Notes: generated from the sequence alone by a model not told the origin. Shown: positions 1-7,153, counted from the first letter of the stretch. The stretch is 11,497 nucleotides of DNA from Sulfuricurvum sp. (GCA_022729835.1 DZBC01000041.1:1-11497), one strand, 5' to 3'. A program made the numbers and translations.

Positions 1-1617
1 ATGTTCGATCCCGCCGATGTAGTGATCGACGTTCATCCAGTAGGAGAGCTCTTCGGGGGTAAAAGCCACATCGCCGCGCGTAGAGCAGTAGCGCAGAAAG
101 TACCACGACGACTGCACGAAAGTATCCATCGTATCGGTCTCGCGCTGCGCTGCGCTAGAGCATTTGGGACAGAAACAGAGCTTCCATGTGGGATGATGAT
201 CGAGCGGATTGCCCTCGCCGGTAATGGCCACATCTTCAGGCAGCGCTACGGGCAGATTTTCTTTGCGCTCGGGGACAATGCCGCAGGTGGGGCAATGGAT
301 AAAGGGCATCGGTGCGCCCCAATAACGCTGGCGCGAAAGCCCCCAGTCTTTGAGGCGGTAGTTCACCACCCGCTTGCCCAGAGCCTCGGACTCAAAGTGC
401 GCAATCACCGCCTCTTTGGCCTCGTCACTGCGAAGGCCGCTAAACGCGCCCGAATCAAAGAGCACACCCACTTCGGTAAAGGCCGCATGGCTAGGTGCCT
501 CTCCCTCTTGCGGCGCAATCACCTGCACGACATTCAGGCCGTACTGTGCGGCAAAATCAAAATCTCGATCATCATGCGCCGGAACCGCCATCACCGCGCC
601 GCTGCCATAACCCATCAGCACAAAATTGGCGACCCATACAGGGATGCTTTGACGCGTCAGTGGATGCGTTACATGTAAGCCCAATGCCACGCCTTGCTTC
701 TGCTTTTGACGATCGATTGCGCCTGTATTTTTCATGGCCGTAATCGCCATGATCGTCGCCTCATCGAGCAAGCCTTGATCGATCATGCGGCTGACAATCT
801 CATGCTCAGGTGCAAGCGCCGCGTAGGTAACGCCGTAGATAGTATCGGGACGAGTGGTGAAGACTTCAAAGCCCTCAAAAGCGCCGCCCAACTTTTGGCG
901 CGACGCCTCATCCAAGTGCAGGGTAAAAGCCAGACCGCTGGAGCGTCCGATCCAGTTCTCTTGCATGGTGAGCACCTGTTTGGGCCAAAGTCCCTCAAGA
1001 GAGCGCAGATCCTCAAGTAGCTCTTGGGCATAGTCGCTGATGCGCAGATAATACTGGTGCATCTCACGCTGTACCACTTCGGTATCACAGCGCCAGCATC
1101 GCCCCTCGATCACCTGCTCATTGGCCAAGACCGTCTGATCGTGCGGGCACCAATTGAGCGAACCTTTTTTTCGGTAAAGCAGCCCACGCTCAAACATATC
1201 GATGATAAAACCCTGCTCAAACTTCGTATAGAGCGGATCGGAGGTCGCAAACTCCCGCTCGCTTGAGAATGACAAGCCCAAAGAGGCCAGCTCTTTGCGC
1301 ATATAGTCGATGTTTTCATAGGTCCACTTTTTGGGGTGTACACCATGCTTGATCGCCGCATTCTCCGCCGGCATCCCAAAGCTGTCCCAGCCGATGGGGT
1401 GCAGCACATTAAAGCCCTGCTGACGGTAGTAGCGGGCAAAGGCGTCGCCGATGGTGTAGTTGCGCACATGCCCCATGTGGATGCGTCCGCTGGGGTAGGG
1501 AAACATGCTAAGGATGTATTTCTTAGGCTTTGAAGTGTCGTGTGATGGCTCAAAACTGCGCGTTTCGCTCCACCTAGTCTGCCATTTTCGTTCGATTGTT
1601 GAGGGTGTGTATTCCAA
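1..1617 (-). CDS. leuS: Leucyl-tRNA synthetase LeuS, N-terminal 539 residues (3' end outside window)
   Basis: Class I aminoacyl-tRNA synthetase that charges tRNA-Leu in the cytoplasm. Translating the minus strand gives an uninterrupted frame that begins EYTPSTIERKWQ and carries the ATP-binding HIGH-type motif HMGH at residues 47-50 (context FPYPSGRIHMGHVRNYT). It then has GWDSFGMPAENAAI, a CP1 editing domain with TTRPDT and MAVPAHDDRDF, a Cys-rich zinc-type segment (HCPTCG, later CPKC), and ETDTMDTFVQSSWYF near the window edge. The KMSKS loop and anticodon domain must lie beyond position 1, since the family is about 820 residues long. I chose a TTG start at 1617. It is the only plausible start in frame after an upstream stop, it gives the family's usual N-terminus, and CGGAG (1625-1629) sits 7 nt upstream. 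It is last in an apparent yajC-secD-secF operon. One copy of the TTACATGTAAG repeat lies inside it (669-679). Confidence 0.97.
   Translation of the reverse strand, partial: MEYTPSTIERKWQTRWSETRSFEPSHDTSKPKKYILSMFPYPSGRIHMGHVRNYTIGDAFARYYRQQGFNVLHPIGWDSFGMPAENAAIKHGVHPKKWTYENIDYMRKELASLGLSFSSEREFATSDPLYTKFEQGFIIDMFERGLLYRKKGSLNWCPHDQTVLANEQVIEGRCWRCDTEVVQREMHQYYLRISDYAQELLEDLRSLEGLWPKQVLTMQENWIGRSSGLAFTLHLDEASRQKLGGAFEGFEVFTTRPDTIYGVTYAALAPEHEIVSRMIDQGLLDEATIMAITAMKNTGAIDRQKQKQGVALGLHVTHPLTRQSIPVWVANFVLMGYGSGAVMAVPAHDDRDFDFAAQYGLNVVQVIAPQEGEAPSHAAFTEVGVLFDSGAFSGLRSDEAKEAVIAHFESEALGKRVVNYRLKDWGLSRQRYWGAPMPFIHCPTCGIVPERKENLPVALPEDVAITGEGNPLDHHPTWKLCFCPKCSSAAQRETDTMDTFVQSSWYFLRYCSTRGDVAFTPEELSYWMNVDHYIGGIEH
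669..680 (+). repeat. TTACATGTAAG repeat, copy 1 (within leuS)
   Basis: TTACATGTAAGC, with the palindromic core TTACATGTAA at 669-678. It lies inside leuS, which is read on the opposite strand, where the core encodes Leu-His-Val in the context GLHVTHPLT of the editing domain. The protein keeps a family-like G-L-x-V-x-H-P-L-T pattern, so the motif seems to have arisen by substitution rather than insertion. Confidence 0.85.
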
Positions 1618-1624
1618 GAAGTTG

Positions 1625-1629
1625 CTCCG
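1625..1629 (-). promoter_or_regulatory. leuS ribosome binding site that decides a TTG start
   Basis: On the minus strand CGGAG is followed by a 7-nt spacer and then TTG GAA TAC. No ATG or GTG exists in this frame between the upstream in-frame stop and the conserved N-terminus, so this site supports the rare TTG start of leuS. Confidence 0.75.
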
Positions 1630-1632
1630 CTT

Positions 1633-1650
1633 AGGGCCGACTCTGGCCCT
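1633..1650 (-). promoter_or_regulatory. Hairpin in the leuS leader
   Basis: AGGGCC and GGCCCT form a perfect 6-bp GC-rich stem around a 6-nt loop in the 53-nt gap between the small membrane protein gene and leuS. In the minus-strand RNA the stem ends 3 nt before the CGGAG ribosome binding site. No T-run follows, so it is not a classical intrinsic terminator. It could affect translation of leuS, RNA processing, or nothing. Its outer base is shared with a copy of the TTACATGTAAG repeat. Confidence 0.45.
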
Positions 1651-1660
1651 TACATGTAAG
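1649..1660 (+). repeat. TTACATGTAAG repeat, copy 2 (intergenic, before leuS)
   Basis: CTTACATGTAAG, a perfect 12-bp palindrome with the 10-bp core at 1650-1659. It is the only non-coding copy, sits between the small membrane protein gene and leuS, and abuts the leader hairpin at 1633-1650. It is the only copy not followed by C. Confidence 0.85.
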
Positions 1661-1670
1661 AATTAAAAGA

Positions 1671-2009
1671 TTAGTACTCTTCGCGTACGCGTGCGCTTTC
1701 GATAAAAACCACCACGATTGAGAAGACGTTGGCGATCAGTGCGCCGATGGCCAAAGCGATGGCCCACTGCATACTGCCGGCTACTTCCAGATAGATAAAT
1801 GCCGGAATCAGATGCAAATCGGCCACCAAAGAGCTGGCAAACAGTTCCGCCGAGAGCAGGTTGCGTACACCGATTTTGAGGATCGTCGAGACCAGATTGA
1901 GGCTGGCCGCCACAAACAGAGCAATCGCGCTGTGTTCATACAAAAACCCGGCTGTCGAGGTCAGCGACATCAACGTGAAGAAGACATAAATGACTTTTCC
2001 CCAATCCAT
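1671..2009 (-). CDS. Small four-helix inner-membrane protein of unknown function in the sec operon
   Basis: A 112-residue, very hydrophobic protein with about four predicted membrane helices (roughly residues 5-23, 27-47, 52-76 and 81-104), a short polar link (KIGVRN, 45-50) and a charged C-terminus (ESARVREEY). Start is ATG with AAGGA 7 nt upstream. From memory it resembles a Campylobacterota family annotated as DUF6394; I could not check this and no function is known to me. It lies 29 nt after secF and 53 nt before leuS on the same strand, so it is probably co-transcribed with the SecDF genes. That suggests a membrane role but does not prove a Sec link. Confidence 0.85.
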   Translation of the reverse strand: MDWGKVIYVFFTLMSLTSTAGFLYEHSAIALFVAASLNLVSTILKIGVRNLLSAELFASSLVADLHLIPAFIYLEVAGSMQWAIALAIGALIANVFSIVVVFIESARVREEY

Positions 2010-2038
2010 CGTATATCCTTATTAGTGAAGTAAGAGGC

Positions 2039-3010
2039 TTAAAGCGTCCCCTGCTCGAACTGCGCACGCATACGCTCACGCTCCGCTGCTTGTTTCGCTT
2101 TTTCGGCGATACGGGCGCGGTACGCTTTGACATCAAATCCCAGATAGAGCAAAATCGGTGAAGCCACAAAGATGGAGCTGTATGTTCCTACAACAATCCC
2201 CACCAACAGCGTAAATGCAAACGCATTGATGATCTCACCGCCAAAGAGGTAGAGCATAACAACCACCAACAGTGTTGTCATTGATGTGAGGGTTGTGCGC
2301 GAAAGGGTTCTTGTCACAGAGTCATTGATCGTTTCGCTCAACACTGCCGTCTTAAGCTGCGTCACCCCTTCACGGATGCGGTCAAACACGATGATCGTAT
2401 CATTGAGCGAGTAACCCAAAATGGTCAACAGTGCCGCCAAAACATCAAGATTCACAGGAATTTGAAACAGCGCCAAAGCCCCGACGGAAATCGTCAAATC
2501 GTGAACCAAAGCCAAGACGGAAGCGACGCTAAAGCGCCACTCAAAGCGAAACGTCACATAAATCAAAATACCCAAAATAGCCAATAGTAGTGCCATTAGC
2601 CCTTTTTCGCGAAGTTCGCCGCCCACCTTGGGACCGACCATATCAACACGACGGATTTCAAAGGCACCGCTCCCTTGAAGAACCTTGGCCGCTTCATCAC
2701 CAATGTCGCTCTCAATACTGCCTGAACTGCCGCCCAAACGGATAATCACCTCTTCGCTCGATCCAAATTCCGTCACCGAAGCGTCGGCAAACAAGGGATG
2801 CACAGCAAGTTGCTGTCGAATTTGAGCAATCGGTGCTACGGTCTCGTACTTCACCTGCACAATAGTGCCGCCTGAAAAATCAACGCCGTAATTAAGCCCT
2901 CTGGTGACGATCAATACGACGGAGAGCACAACCACAAGCAGCGAAATCGCCGCTGCAAGCTTGGACCTGCCCATAAAGTCGATCATGCCGCTTTGTTTGA
3001 ACAACTCCAT
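2039..3010 (-). CDS. secF: Protein translocase subunit SecF
   Basis: Inner-membrane partner of SecD that uses the proton gradient to help pull preproteins through SecYEG. The 323-residue length is normal for SecF. Visible are an N-terminal helix (about 18-36), the SecF signature NYGVDFSGGT (40-49), a periplasmic P4-like segment (about 50-130), the family-typical VGPKVGGELREKG, a helix from 138, and the conserved LGYSLNDTIIVFDRIRE (198-214) of the transmembrane core, then two further hydrophobic segments and a basic-acidic C-terminal tail. ATG start with GGAG 5 nt upstream. The secD stop TAA is immediately followed by this ATG (TAAATG), so translation is probably coupled, giving the equal dosage expected of complex partners. 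Confidence 0.97.
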   Translation of the reverse strand: MELFKQSGMIDFMGRSKLAAAISLLVVVLSVVLIVTRGLNYGVDFSGGTIVQVKYETVAPIAQIRQQLAVHPLFADASVTEFGSSEEVIIRLGGSSGSIESDIGDEAAKVLQGSGAFEIRRVDMVGPKVGGELREKGLMALLLAILGILIYVTFRFEWRFSVASVLALVHDLTISVGALALFQIPVNLDVLAALLTILGYSLNDTIIVFDRIREGVTQLKTAVLSETINDSVTRTLSRTTLTSMTTLLVVVMLYLFGGEIINAFAFTLLVGIVVGTYSSIFVASPILLYLGFDVKAYRARIAEKAKQAAERERMRAQFEQGTL

Positions 3011-4582
3011 TTACGCTCCTTTGCTCACGCCAAACCAAAAGCCGACGTTTTTACGCTGTTGAATCTTCGATTCGATCATCTCATAAATCCCATGCGTTCC
3101 CAAAATCGCCGTCAGCATGGAGGCCAAAATGCCGATGCTGATCGTAATGGCAAAACCTTTAACCGCGCCGCTACCGTACACATAAAGCACCACTGCCGCA
3201 ATCAAGGTTGTGATGTTAGCGTCTAAAATGGCGCGCATAGCATTGGCATACCCCTCTTCAATCGCTTTGTGGATCGTAGAGCCTTCGCGTAGCAACTCAC
3301 GAATCCGCTCTGTGATGATGACGTTGGCATCCACCGCCATGCCGACGGTAAGCACGATTCCCGCCATTCCCGGCAGAGTAAGCGTCGCCCCAAAAAGCGC
3401 CATCACTGCCAGAATCAAAAAGAGGTTCACCACCAGCGCAATATTGGCAATCACTCCGGCGGCGCGGTAGTAGACGATCATAAAGCCCATAACCAACACA
3501 AACCCGCCCACAAGAGCAACCAAGCTGGCCTGAATGCTATCGGCTCCAAGGCTCGGTCCCACCGAACGCTTCTCCAGCATTTCGATGGGTGCGAGCAGTG
3601 CTCCAGAGCGCAAAGCAATCGCCAGATCGTTGGCGCTGGCAACCGTATAGCGTCCGCTAATCTGCCCCGCTCCACCGCCGATGCGCTCGTTGATGACTGG
3701 ATCGCTCATCACTTTGCCATCAAGCACCACGGCCAGACGTTTGCCGACATTCCTGCCGGTAAAGTCTCCAAAAATCTGCGCTCCTTCAGAGTTGAGCGAG
3801 AAGTTGATGATGGGCTCGTTGTTTTGATTGAACCCGACAGAAGCGTCGGTGAGCATGGCACCATCAAGAATCGGAATCTCGCGCACCAGATGTTTCACCC
3901 CTTCGCGTTCGGCATCATCCAAAATCAGATCGCCAAACTGCGCCGCCTCGGCAGGGCTCATCTGATACACGCGCATAGCGCGCTCCTCATCTACCGCCAT
4001 CAGCTCCAGCTTGGCTGCTCGTGAAATGAGCTCGCGTGCACGCTGTTCATCAGCGGCACTTTTGATCCCAGGAAGCTCCACTAGAATCTTCTCTTCGCCC
4101 TGTCTAGCGACAGTCGGCTCAGCCAAACCGAACTGATCAAGGCGGTTACGAATCGTCTCGATGGCCTGTTCGATGGCTTTATTTTTGAGCGCGGCCACCG
4201 CCTCTTCACCAAAGCCAAGGGCATAGACCTCACCCTCTTTGCGTAGTGTGAGACCCTCGATTTTGCCAAGCATCTCATCCATCGCTTTGGCATCGTCACT
4301 ATCCAGCAGGCTAAAACGTACCTGCTCCTCAGACGCCGCGAGATCTTCAATCAAGATATCGTTACGGTCGCTGAAGTGCTTGATGCTCGCGGCAACGGAT
4401 TTGAGACGGGATTTGAGGGCTTCTTCGGTTTTGACACCCAGCAACATATGTAAACCGCCTTGCAGGTCAAGGCCCAAAGTGATCTTTGCACCTTTGTCGA
4501 GCTGCAACAGTGAAGGCGCGGAAAAGGCCACACCAAAGAGGATGGCTAGGGCAAAAATGATAAGACGGAAATTAAGCTTCAT
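3011..4582 (-). CDS. secD: Protein translocase subunit SecD
   Basis: Inner-membrane SecD of the SecDF-YajC complex, which supports late steps of preprotein export. From the chosen start the protein has 523 residues. It shows an N-terminal membrane anchor (about 5-22), TLGLDLQGGLHMLL (35-48), the periplasmic P1 region with NRLDQFGLAEPTVARQG, the ferredoxin-like half ending SGALLAPIEMLEKRSVGPSLG, and a C-terminal RND-type helix bundle containing VGMAVDANVIITERIRE. The Asp in AVDAN (residue 418) matches the proton-relay aspartate known from the family. I chose ATG at 4582, overlapping the end of yajC by 11 nt, because it gives the usual short cytoplasmic N-terminus. An upstream in-frame TTG at 4615 lacks a ribosome binding site. 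Even at 4582 the only SD-like bases (GAGG) touch the ATG, so translational coupling to yajC is likely. Confidence 0.96.
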   Translation of the reverse strand: MKLNFRLIIFALAILFGVAFSAPSLLQLDKGAKITLGLDLQGGLHMLLGVKTEEALKSRLKSVAASIKHFSDRNDILIEDLAASEEQVRFSLLDSDDAKAMDEMLGKIEGLTLRKEGEVYALGFGEEAVAALKNKAIEQAIETIRNRLDQFGLAEPTVARQGEEKILVELPGIKSAADEQRARELISRAAKLELMAVDEERAMRVYQMSPAEAAQFGDLILDDAEREGVKHLVREIPILDGAMLTDASVGFNQNNEPIINFSLNSEGAQIFGDFTGRNVGKRLAVVLDGKVMSDPVINERIGGGAGQISGRYTVASANDLAIALRSGALLAPIEMLEKRSVGPSLGADSIQASLVALVGGFVLVMGFMIVYYRAAGVIANIALVVNLFLILAVMALFGATLTLPGMAGIVLTVGMAVDANVIITERIRELLREGSTIHKAIEEGYANAMRAILDANITTLIAAVVLYVYGSGAVKGFAITISIGILASMLTAILGTHGIYEMIESKIQQRKNVGFWFGVSKGA

Positions 4583-4838
4583 CCTCGAACTTTCGGGCAA
4601 CAGATTGTTTGTCAAGTTTCGCGGTCATCTCGTCACTGATTTTGACTAGGAAAAAGGCGGTTTCGACCTTTTTGATCTCTACGATCAAGCCGCCGCTGGT
4701 GACGATTTTGTCCCCTTTTTGCAAATTGGTGATCATCTCTTGATGACGCTTGGCCTGCTGCTGCTGTGGGCGAATAATGATGAAGTACATGATCGCAATC
4801 AAGAAGACAAAGGGGAGAAGCTGAGCTAAAAGTTCCAT
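4572..4838 (-). CDS. yajC: Preprotein translocase subunit YajC
   Basis: Small single-span membrane protein of 88 residues that associates with SecDF and the Sec holotranslocon. It shows a short N-terminus, one membrane helix (about 7-22), the family hallmark IIIRPQQQQAKRHQEM just after the helix, and a compact cytoplasmic domain with LQKGDKIVTSGGLIVEI. Length and motif order are typical. ATG start with AAGGA about 9 nt upstream. It is first in the operon, with secD overlapping its 3' end. A -10 box on the minus strand lies at 4870-4875, so the leader is short. Confidence 0.96.
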   Translation of the reverse strand: MELLAQLLPFVFLIAIMYFIIIRPQQQQAKRHQEMITNLQKGDKIVTSGGLIVEIKKVETAFFLVKISDEMTAKLDKQSVARKFEDEA

Positions 4839-4869
4839 ACGTGGATTTCCTTGGGTGAAAAGTGACGGG

Positions 4870-4875
4870 ATTATA
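4870..4875 (-). promoter_or_regulatory. Candidate -10 box of the yajC-secD-secF-leuS operon
   Basis: TATAAT on the minus strand (attata on plus), 31 nt before the yajC ATG, which places transcription start near 4863. No convincing TTGACA-like -35 is seen at 16-18 nt, as is common in Campylobacterota, where the -10 dominates. It lies back to back with the lnt promoter, with 22 bp between the two -10 boxes. Confidence 0.6.
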
Positions 4876-4876
4876 C

Positions 4877-4903
4877 TTGAATGTGCCTGAACAAAGCTAT
4901 AAT
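4877..4903 (+). promoter_or_regulatory. Candidate lnt promoter
   Basis: TTGAAT at 4877-4882, a 15-bp spacer, then TATAAT at 4898-4903 in the context GCTATAATGCG. Initiation 6-8 nt downstream falls at about 4909-4911, next to or on the ATG at 4911. Confidence 0.6.
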
Positions 4904-4910
4904 GCGCGCC

Positions 4911-6134
4911 ATGTCACGGCTGATTCACACTCCTCTCTTCAGACAGATACTCTTGGGCCTCTTGCTCGCAATCGCTTACTCTTTTTTTCTCTACAGCGCC
5001 CATTACGGCTTTACATGTAAGCTCTGTAACACACTCATCGCCCCAGCGGCCTTTGCTTTGCTGCTCTTGTTACCGCGCACTGCGCTACTCTTAGGCGGTT
5101 TTCTGATCGGGCTTTTGTGGTTTTATTGGATCGGCTATAGCTTCGAGTACTACCATGTCGGCTATATGATTCCCATCGTCTCTTTTGGCTTTGGTATCGT
5201 TTATATGATCTATTTCGCGCTACTCTCACTGACTTCCGATCCGCGTCTTCGGGTGCTGATACTGCTCGCGCTGAGCCTTGTCGCTCCGTTTAATTTCAAC
5301 TGGATGGTGCCCGAACTGCTGCTGGTTGAGAGCTATTTCGGTGTTGAGAAGTGGCAATTTGCCCTGATTCTCTCTGCCATCGCCTTCTTCTTTACATGTA
5401 AGCATGTCGCTCGCAACGGTGCGTGGGTGCTACTCCTACTGGCGCTTGACTGGCAGACCCACCACTACACCCTGCCGCCGCTTCAGATCAAGCTCGTCGC
5501 CACCGATCTGCCCCAAGAACTCAAATGGCAAAGTTATATGGAACCCCAGATCAACCGCAATAACTTCAAAGCCATTGACGACGCTATCGCACACAACTAC
5601 GACGCCGTGGTGCTACCCGAATCGGCCTTTGCCCTCTTTTTGAACCAGCGCCCCGATCTAATGGATCAGCTCAAAGAGCGCTCCTACGCCATCACCATCA
5701 TCACCGGATCGCTACAGTATGAAGAGGGTGCCAACTACAACGTCACCTACCTCTTCGATCAAGGAGAGATGCAGGTTTACAAAAAGATGGTGCTCGTCCC
5801 CTTTGGCGAGTACATTCCGCTACCCTCATTTTTACGCGATTACGTCAACCGCACCTTTTTTGACGGCGCTTCAGACTATCTACACGCCCAAGCACCCAGC
5901 GATTTTGCAATCAAAGGGATCTGGTTTCGCAATGCCGTCTGCTACGAAGCGACCCATGAAGATCTCTACGTCGGCCACCCGCCCTACATGATCGCCATCA
6001 GCAACAACGCATGGTTTATGCCCTCCATTGAGCCAACCCTACAGCGACTTTTAATGCGCTACTACGCCAGACGCCACGCCACGGTGATCTTCCACTCAGC
6101 CAACGCAGCCGGTACGGGCATCGTCACCCCCTAA
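4911..6134 (+). CDS. lnt: Apolipoprotein N-acyltransferase Lnt, short C-terminus
   Basis: Inner-membrane enzyme that adds the third acyl chain to the N-terminal Cys of lipoproteins. From the chosen start it has 407 residues: about six to seven membrane helices in the first ~180 residues, then a nitrilase-like domain. The catalytic triad is visible as Glu237 (VVLPESAF), Lys292 (YKKMVLVPFGEYIPL) and Cys344 (NAVCYEATHEDL), followed by SNNAWF. The protein ends at HSANAAGTGIVTP, right after the segment matching E. coli NNGITAVIGP, so the last strands and final membrane helix of the ~510-residue E. coli form are absent. This may be normal for the lineage. Start ATG 4911 is preferred because the candidate -10 box (4898-4903) excludes the in-frame ATGs at 4881 and 4902; none of the three has a ribosome binding site. 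It contains two TTACATGTAAG copies, each read as Phe-Thr-Cys-Lys. Confidence 0.93.
   Translation: MSRLIHTPLFRQILLGLLLAIAYSFFLYSAHYGFTCKLCNTLIAPAAFALLLLLPRTALLLGGFLIGLLWFYWIGYSFEYYHVGYMIPIVSFGFGIVYMIYFALLSLTSDPRLRVLILLALSLVAPFNFNWMVPELLLVESYFGVEKWQFALILSAIAFFFTCKHVARNGAWVLLLLALDWQTHHYTLPPLQIKLVATDLPQELKWQSYMEPQINRNNFKAIDDAIAHNYDAVVLPESAFALFLNQRPDLMDQLKERSYAITIITGSLQYEEGANYNVTYLFDQGEMQVYKKMVLVPFGEYIPLPSFLRDYVNRTFFDGASDYLHAQAPSDFAIKGIWFRNAVCYEATHEDLYVGHPPYMIAISNNAWFMPSIEPTLQRLLMRYYARRHATVIFHSANAAGTGIVTP
5011..5022 (+). repeat. TTACATGTAAG repeat, copy 3 (within lnt)
   Basis: TTACATGTAAGC in the membrane domain of lnt, read as Phe-Thr-Cys-Lys in the context GFTCKLCN. The extra T on the left breaks the 12-bp palindrome, so the copy is oriented by its 3' GC. 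Confidence 0.85.
5392..5403 (+). repeat. TTACATGTAAG repeat, copy 4 (within lnt)
   Basis: TTACATGTAAGC, 381 bp after copy 3 and in the same reading frame, read as Phe-Thr-Cys-Lys in the context FFFTCKHV near the end of the membrane domain. Flanks beyond the motif differ from copy 3, so this is not a larger duplication. Confidence 0.85.
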
Positions 6135-6187
6135 ACACGGGCAACATGACTGTTTCAATCGGATTTCATCTGCTTCAAAGCGATTTG

Positions 6188-6200
6188 GGCTATCATAGCC
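6188..6200 (+). promoter_or_regulatory. Candidate cysK -10 region within a perfect 13-bp palindrome
   Basis: GGCTATCATAGCC is a perfect palindrome (6-bp arms, one central base). It contains the -10-like TATCAT (6191-6196), 29 nt before the cysK ATG, in the same GCTATMAT context as other promoters here. No good -35 is visible. The symmetry could make it an operator, or it could be chance. The gap 6135-6225 holds no gene and no clear terminator for lnt. Confidence 0.5.
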
Positions 6201-6225
6201 GCACTCTTTGTTTAAAGGCCACAGC

Positions 6226-7152
6226 ATGAAGATCGCGCACAACATCACTGAACTCATCGGCAACACCCCTCTAGTCCGGCTCAACGCCCCCTCGGCCCAA
6301 TGCGGCGCGACCATTTTGGGAAAATGCGAATTTATGAACCCTACGAGCTCCGTCAAAGACCGTATCGGCTTCAATATGATCAGCACCGCCTTGCAAGAAG
6401 GGCGCATCAAGGAAGACGGCGTCATCATCGAGCCTACCAGCGGCAACACCGGTATCGCGCTGGCTTCGATCTGTGCGGCGCTCAAGCTTAAGCTGATCCT
6501 CACCATGCCCGAATCCATGAGCGTAGAGCGACGCAATCTACTCAAAGCCCTCGGCGCAGAGCTGGTACTCACGCCCGCCTCTGAGGGGATGCGCGGCGCG
6601 ATTGATCGAGCAATGGCACTACAGCGTGAACTACCGGGTGCACTGATCTTGCAACAATTTGAAAACCCAGCCAACCCACAGATTCACCGCGAAACGACGG
6701 CACCTGAAATCCTGCGCGACACCGAAGGAGCACTCGACATCTTCGTCGCTGCCGTAGGCACCGGCGGCACACTGACAGGAACTTCTGAGATTTTACGAGA
6801 AGCGCTGCCACAAATTCATATCGTCGCAGTCGAGCCTCAAGACTCTAGCGTCCTCTCAGGCGGCAACCCCGGAGCGCACAAAATCCAAGGCATCGGTGCG
6901 GGCTTCATCCCAAAAGTGCTCAACACATCCATCTACCACGAAGTCGTCACTGTGAGCAACGAAGATGCCATCGCAACGGCAAAGATGCTCGCACGCGAAG
7001 AGGGGCTACTGGTGGGCATCTCCGCAGGAGCCAACGTCTATGCCGCCATGCAGGTCGCTTCAAGGCCTGAGCATCAAGGCAAAACCCTAGTCACCATCCT
7101 CTGCGACACTGGAGAGCGCTACATCTCAACCGCCCTTTTTAGCGACCTCTAA
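6226..7152 (+). CDS. cysK: Cysteine synthase (O-acetylserine sulfhydrylase)
   Basis: PLP enzyme that makes L-cysteine from O-acetylserine and sulfide in the cytoplasm. The 308 residues begin with MKIAHNITELIGNTPLVRLN. The Schiff-base lysine is Lys44 in PTSSVKDRIGF, followed by the substrate loop EPTSGNTGIAL, the phosphate-binding glycine loop GTGGTLTG, and GISAGANVYAA. It ends DTGERYISTALF, typical of CysK-type enzymes. The CysK versus CysM choice is uncertain from sequence alone. ATG 6226 is chosen over an in-frame TTG at 6208 because AAAGG (6214-6218) sits 7 nt before it and the family usually starts here. The next gene begins 1 nt after the stop, which suggests a two-gene unit. Confidence 0.95.
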   Translation: MKIAHNITELIGNTPLVRLNAPSAQCGATILGKCEFMNPTSSVKDRIGFNMISTALQEGRIKEDGVIIEPTSGNTGIALASICAALKLKLILTMPESMSVERRNLLKALGAELVLTPASEGMRGAIDRAMALQRELPGALILQQFENPANPQIHRETTAPEILRDTEGALDIFVAAVGTGGTLTGTSEILREALPQIHIVAVEPQDSSVLSGGNPGAHKIQGIGAGFIPKVLNTSIYHEVVTVSNEDAIATAKMLAREEGLLVGISAGANVYAAMQVASRPEHQGKTLVTILCDTGERYISTALFSDL

Positions 7153-7153
7153 T

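Noticed and set aside
1..678. 225-residue open frame on the plus strand
   Set aside because: It lies opposite leuS, whose minus-strand translation carries the HIGH motif, editing domain and zinc segment. The plus frame shows no family resemblance.
1633..1670. T-box or other amino-acid riboswitch before leuS
   Set aside because: The gap is only 53 nt, with one 6-bp hairpin and no T-box elements.
4583..4615. Upstream TTG start for secD adding 11 residues
   Set aside because: No ribosome binding site before it, it lies inside yajC, and the extension precedes the usual SecD N-terminal anchor.
4881..4910. Upstream ATG start for lnt adding 10 residues
   Set aside because: No ribosome binding site, and the candidate -10 box lies between it and ATG 4911.
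6208..6225. Upstream TTG start for cysK adding 6 residues
   Set aside because: ATG 6226 has AAAGG at proper spacing and matches the usual CysK N-terminus.
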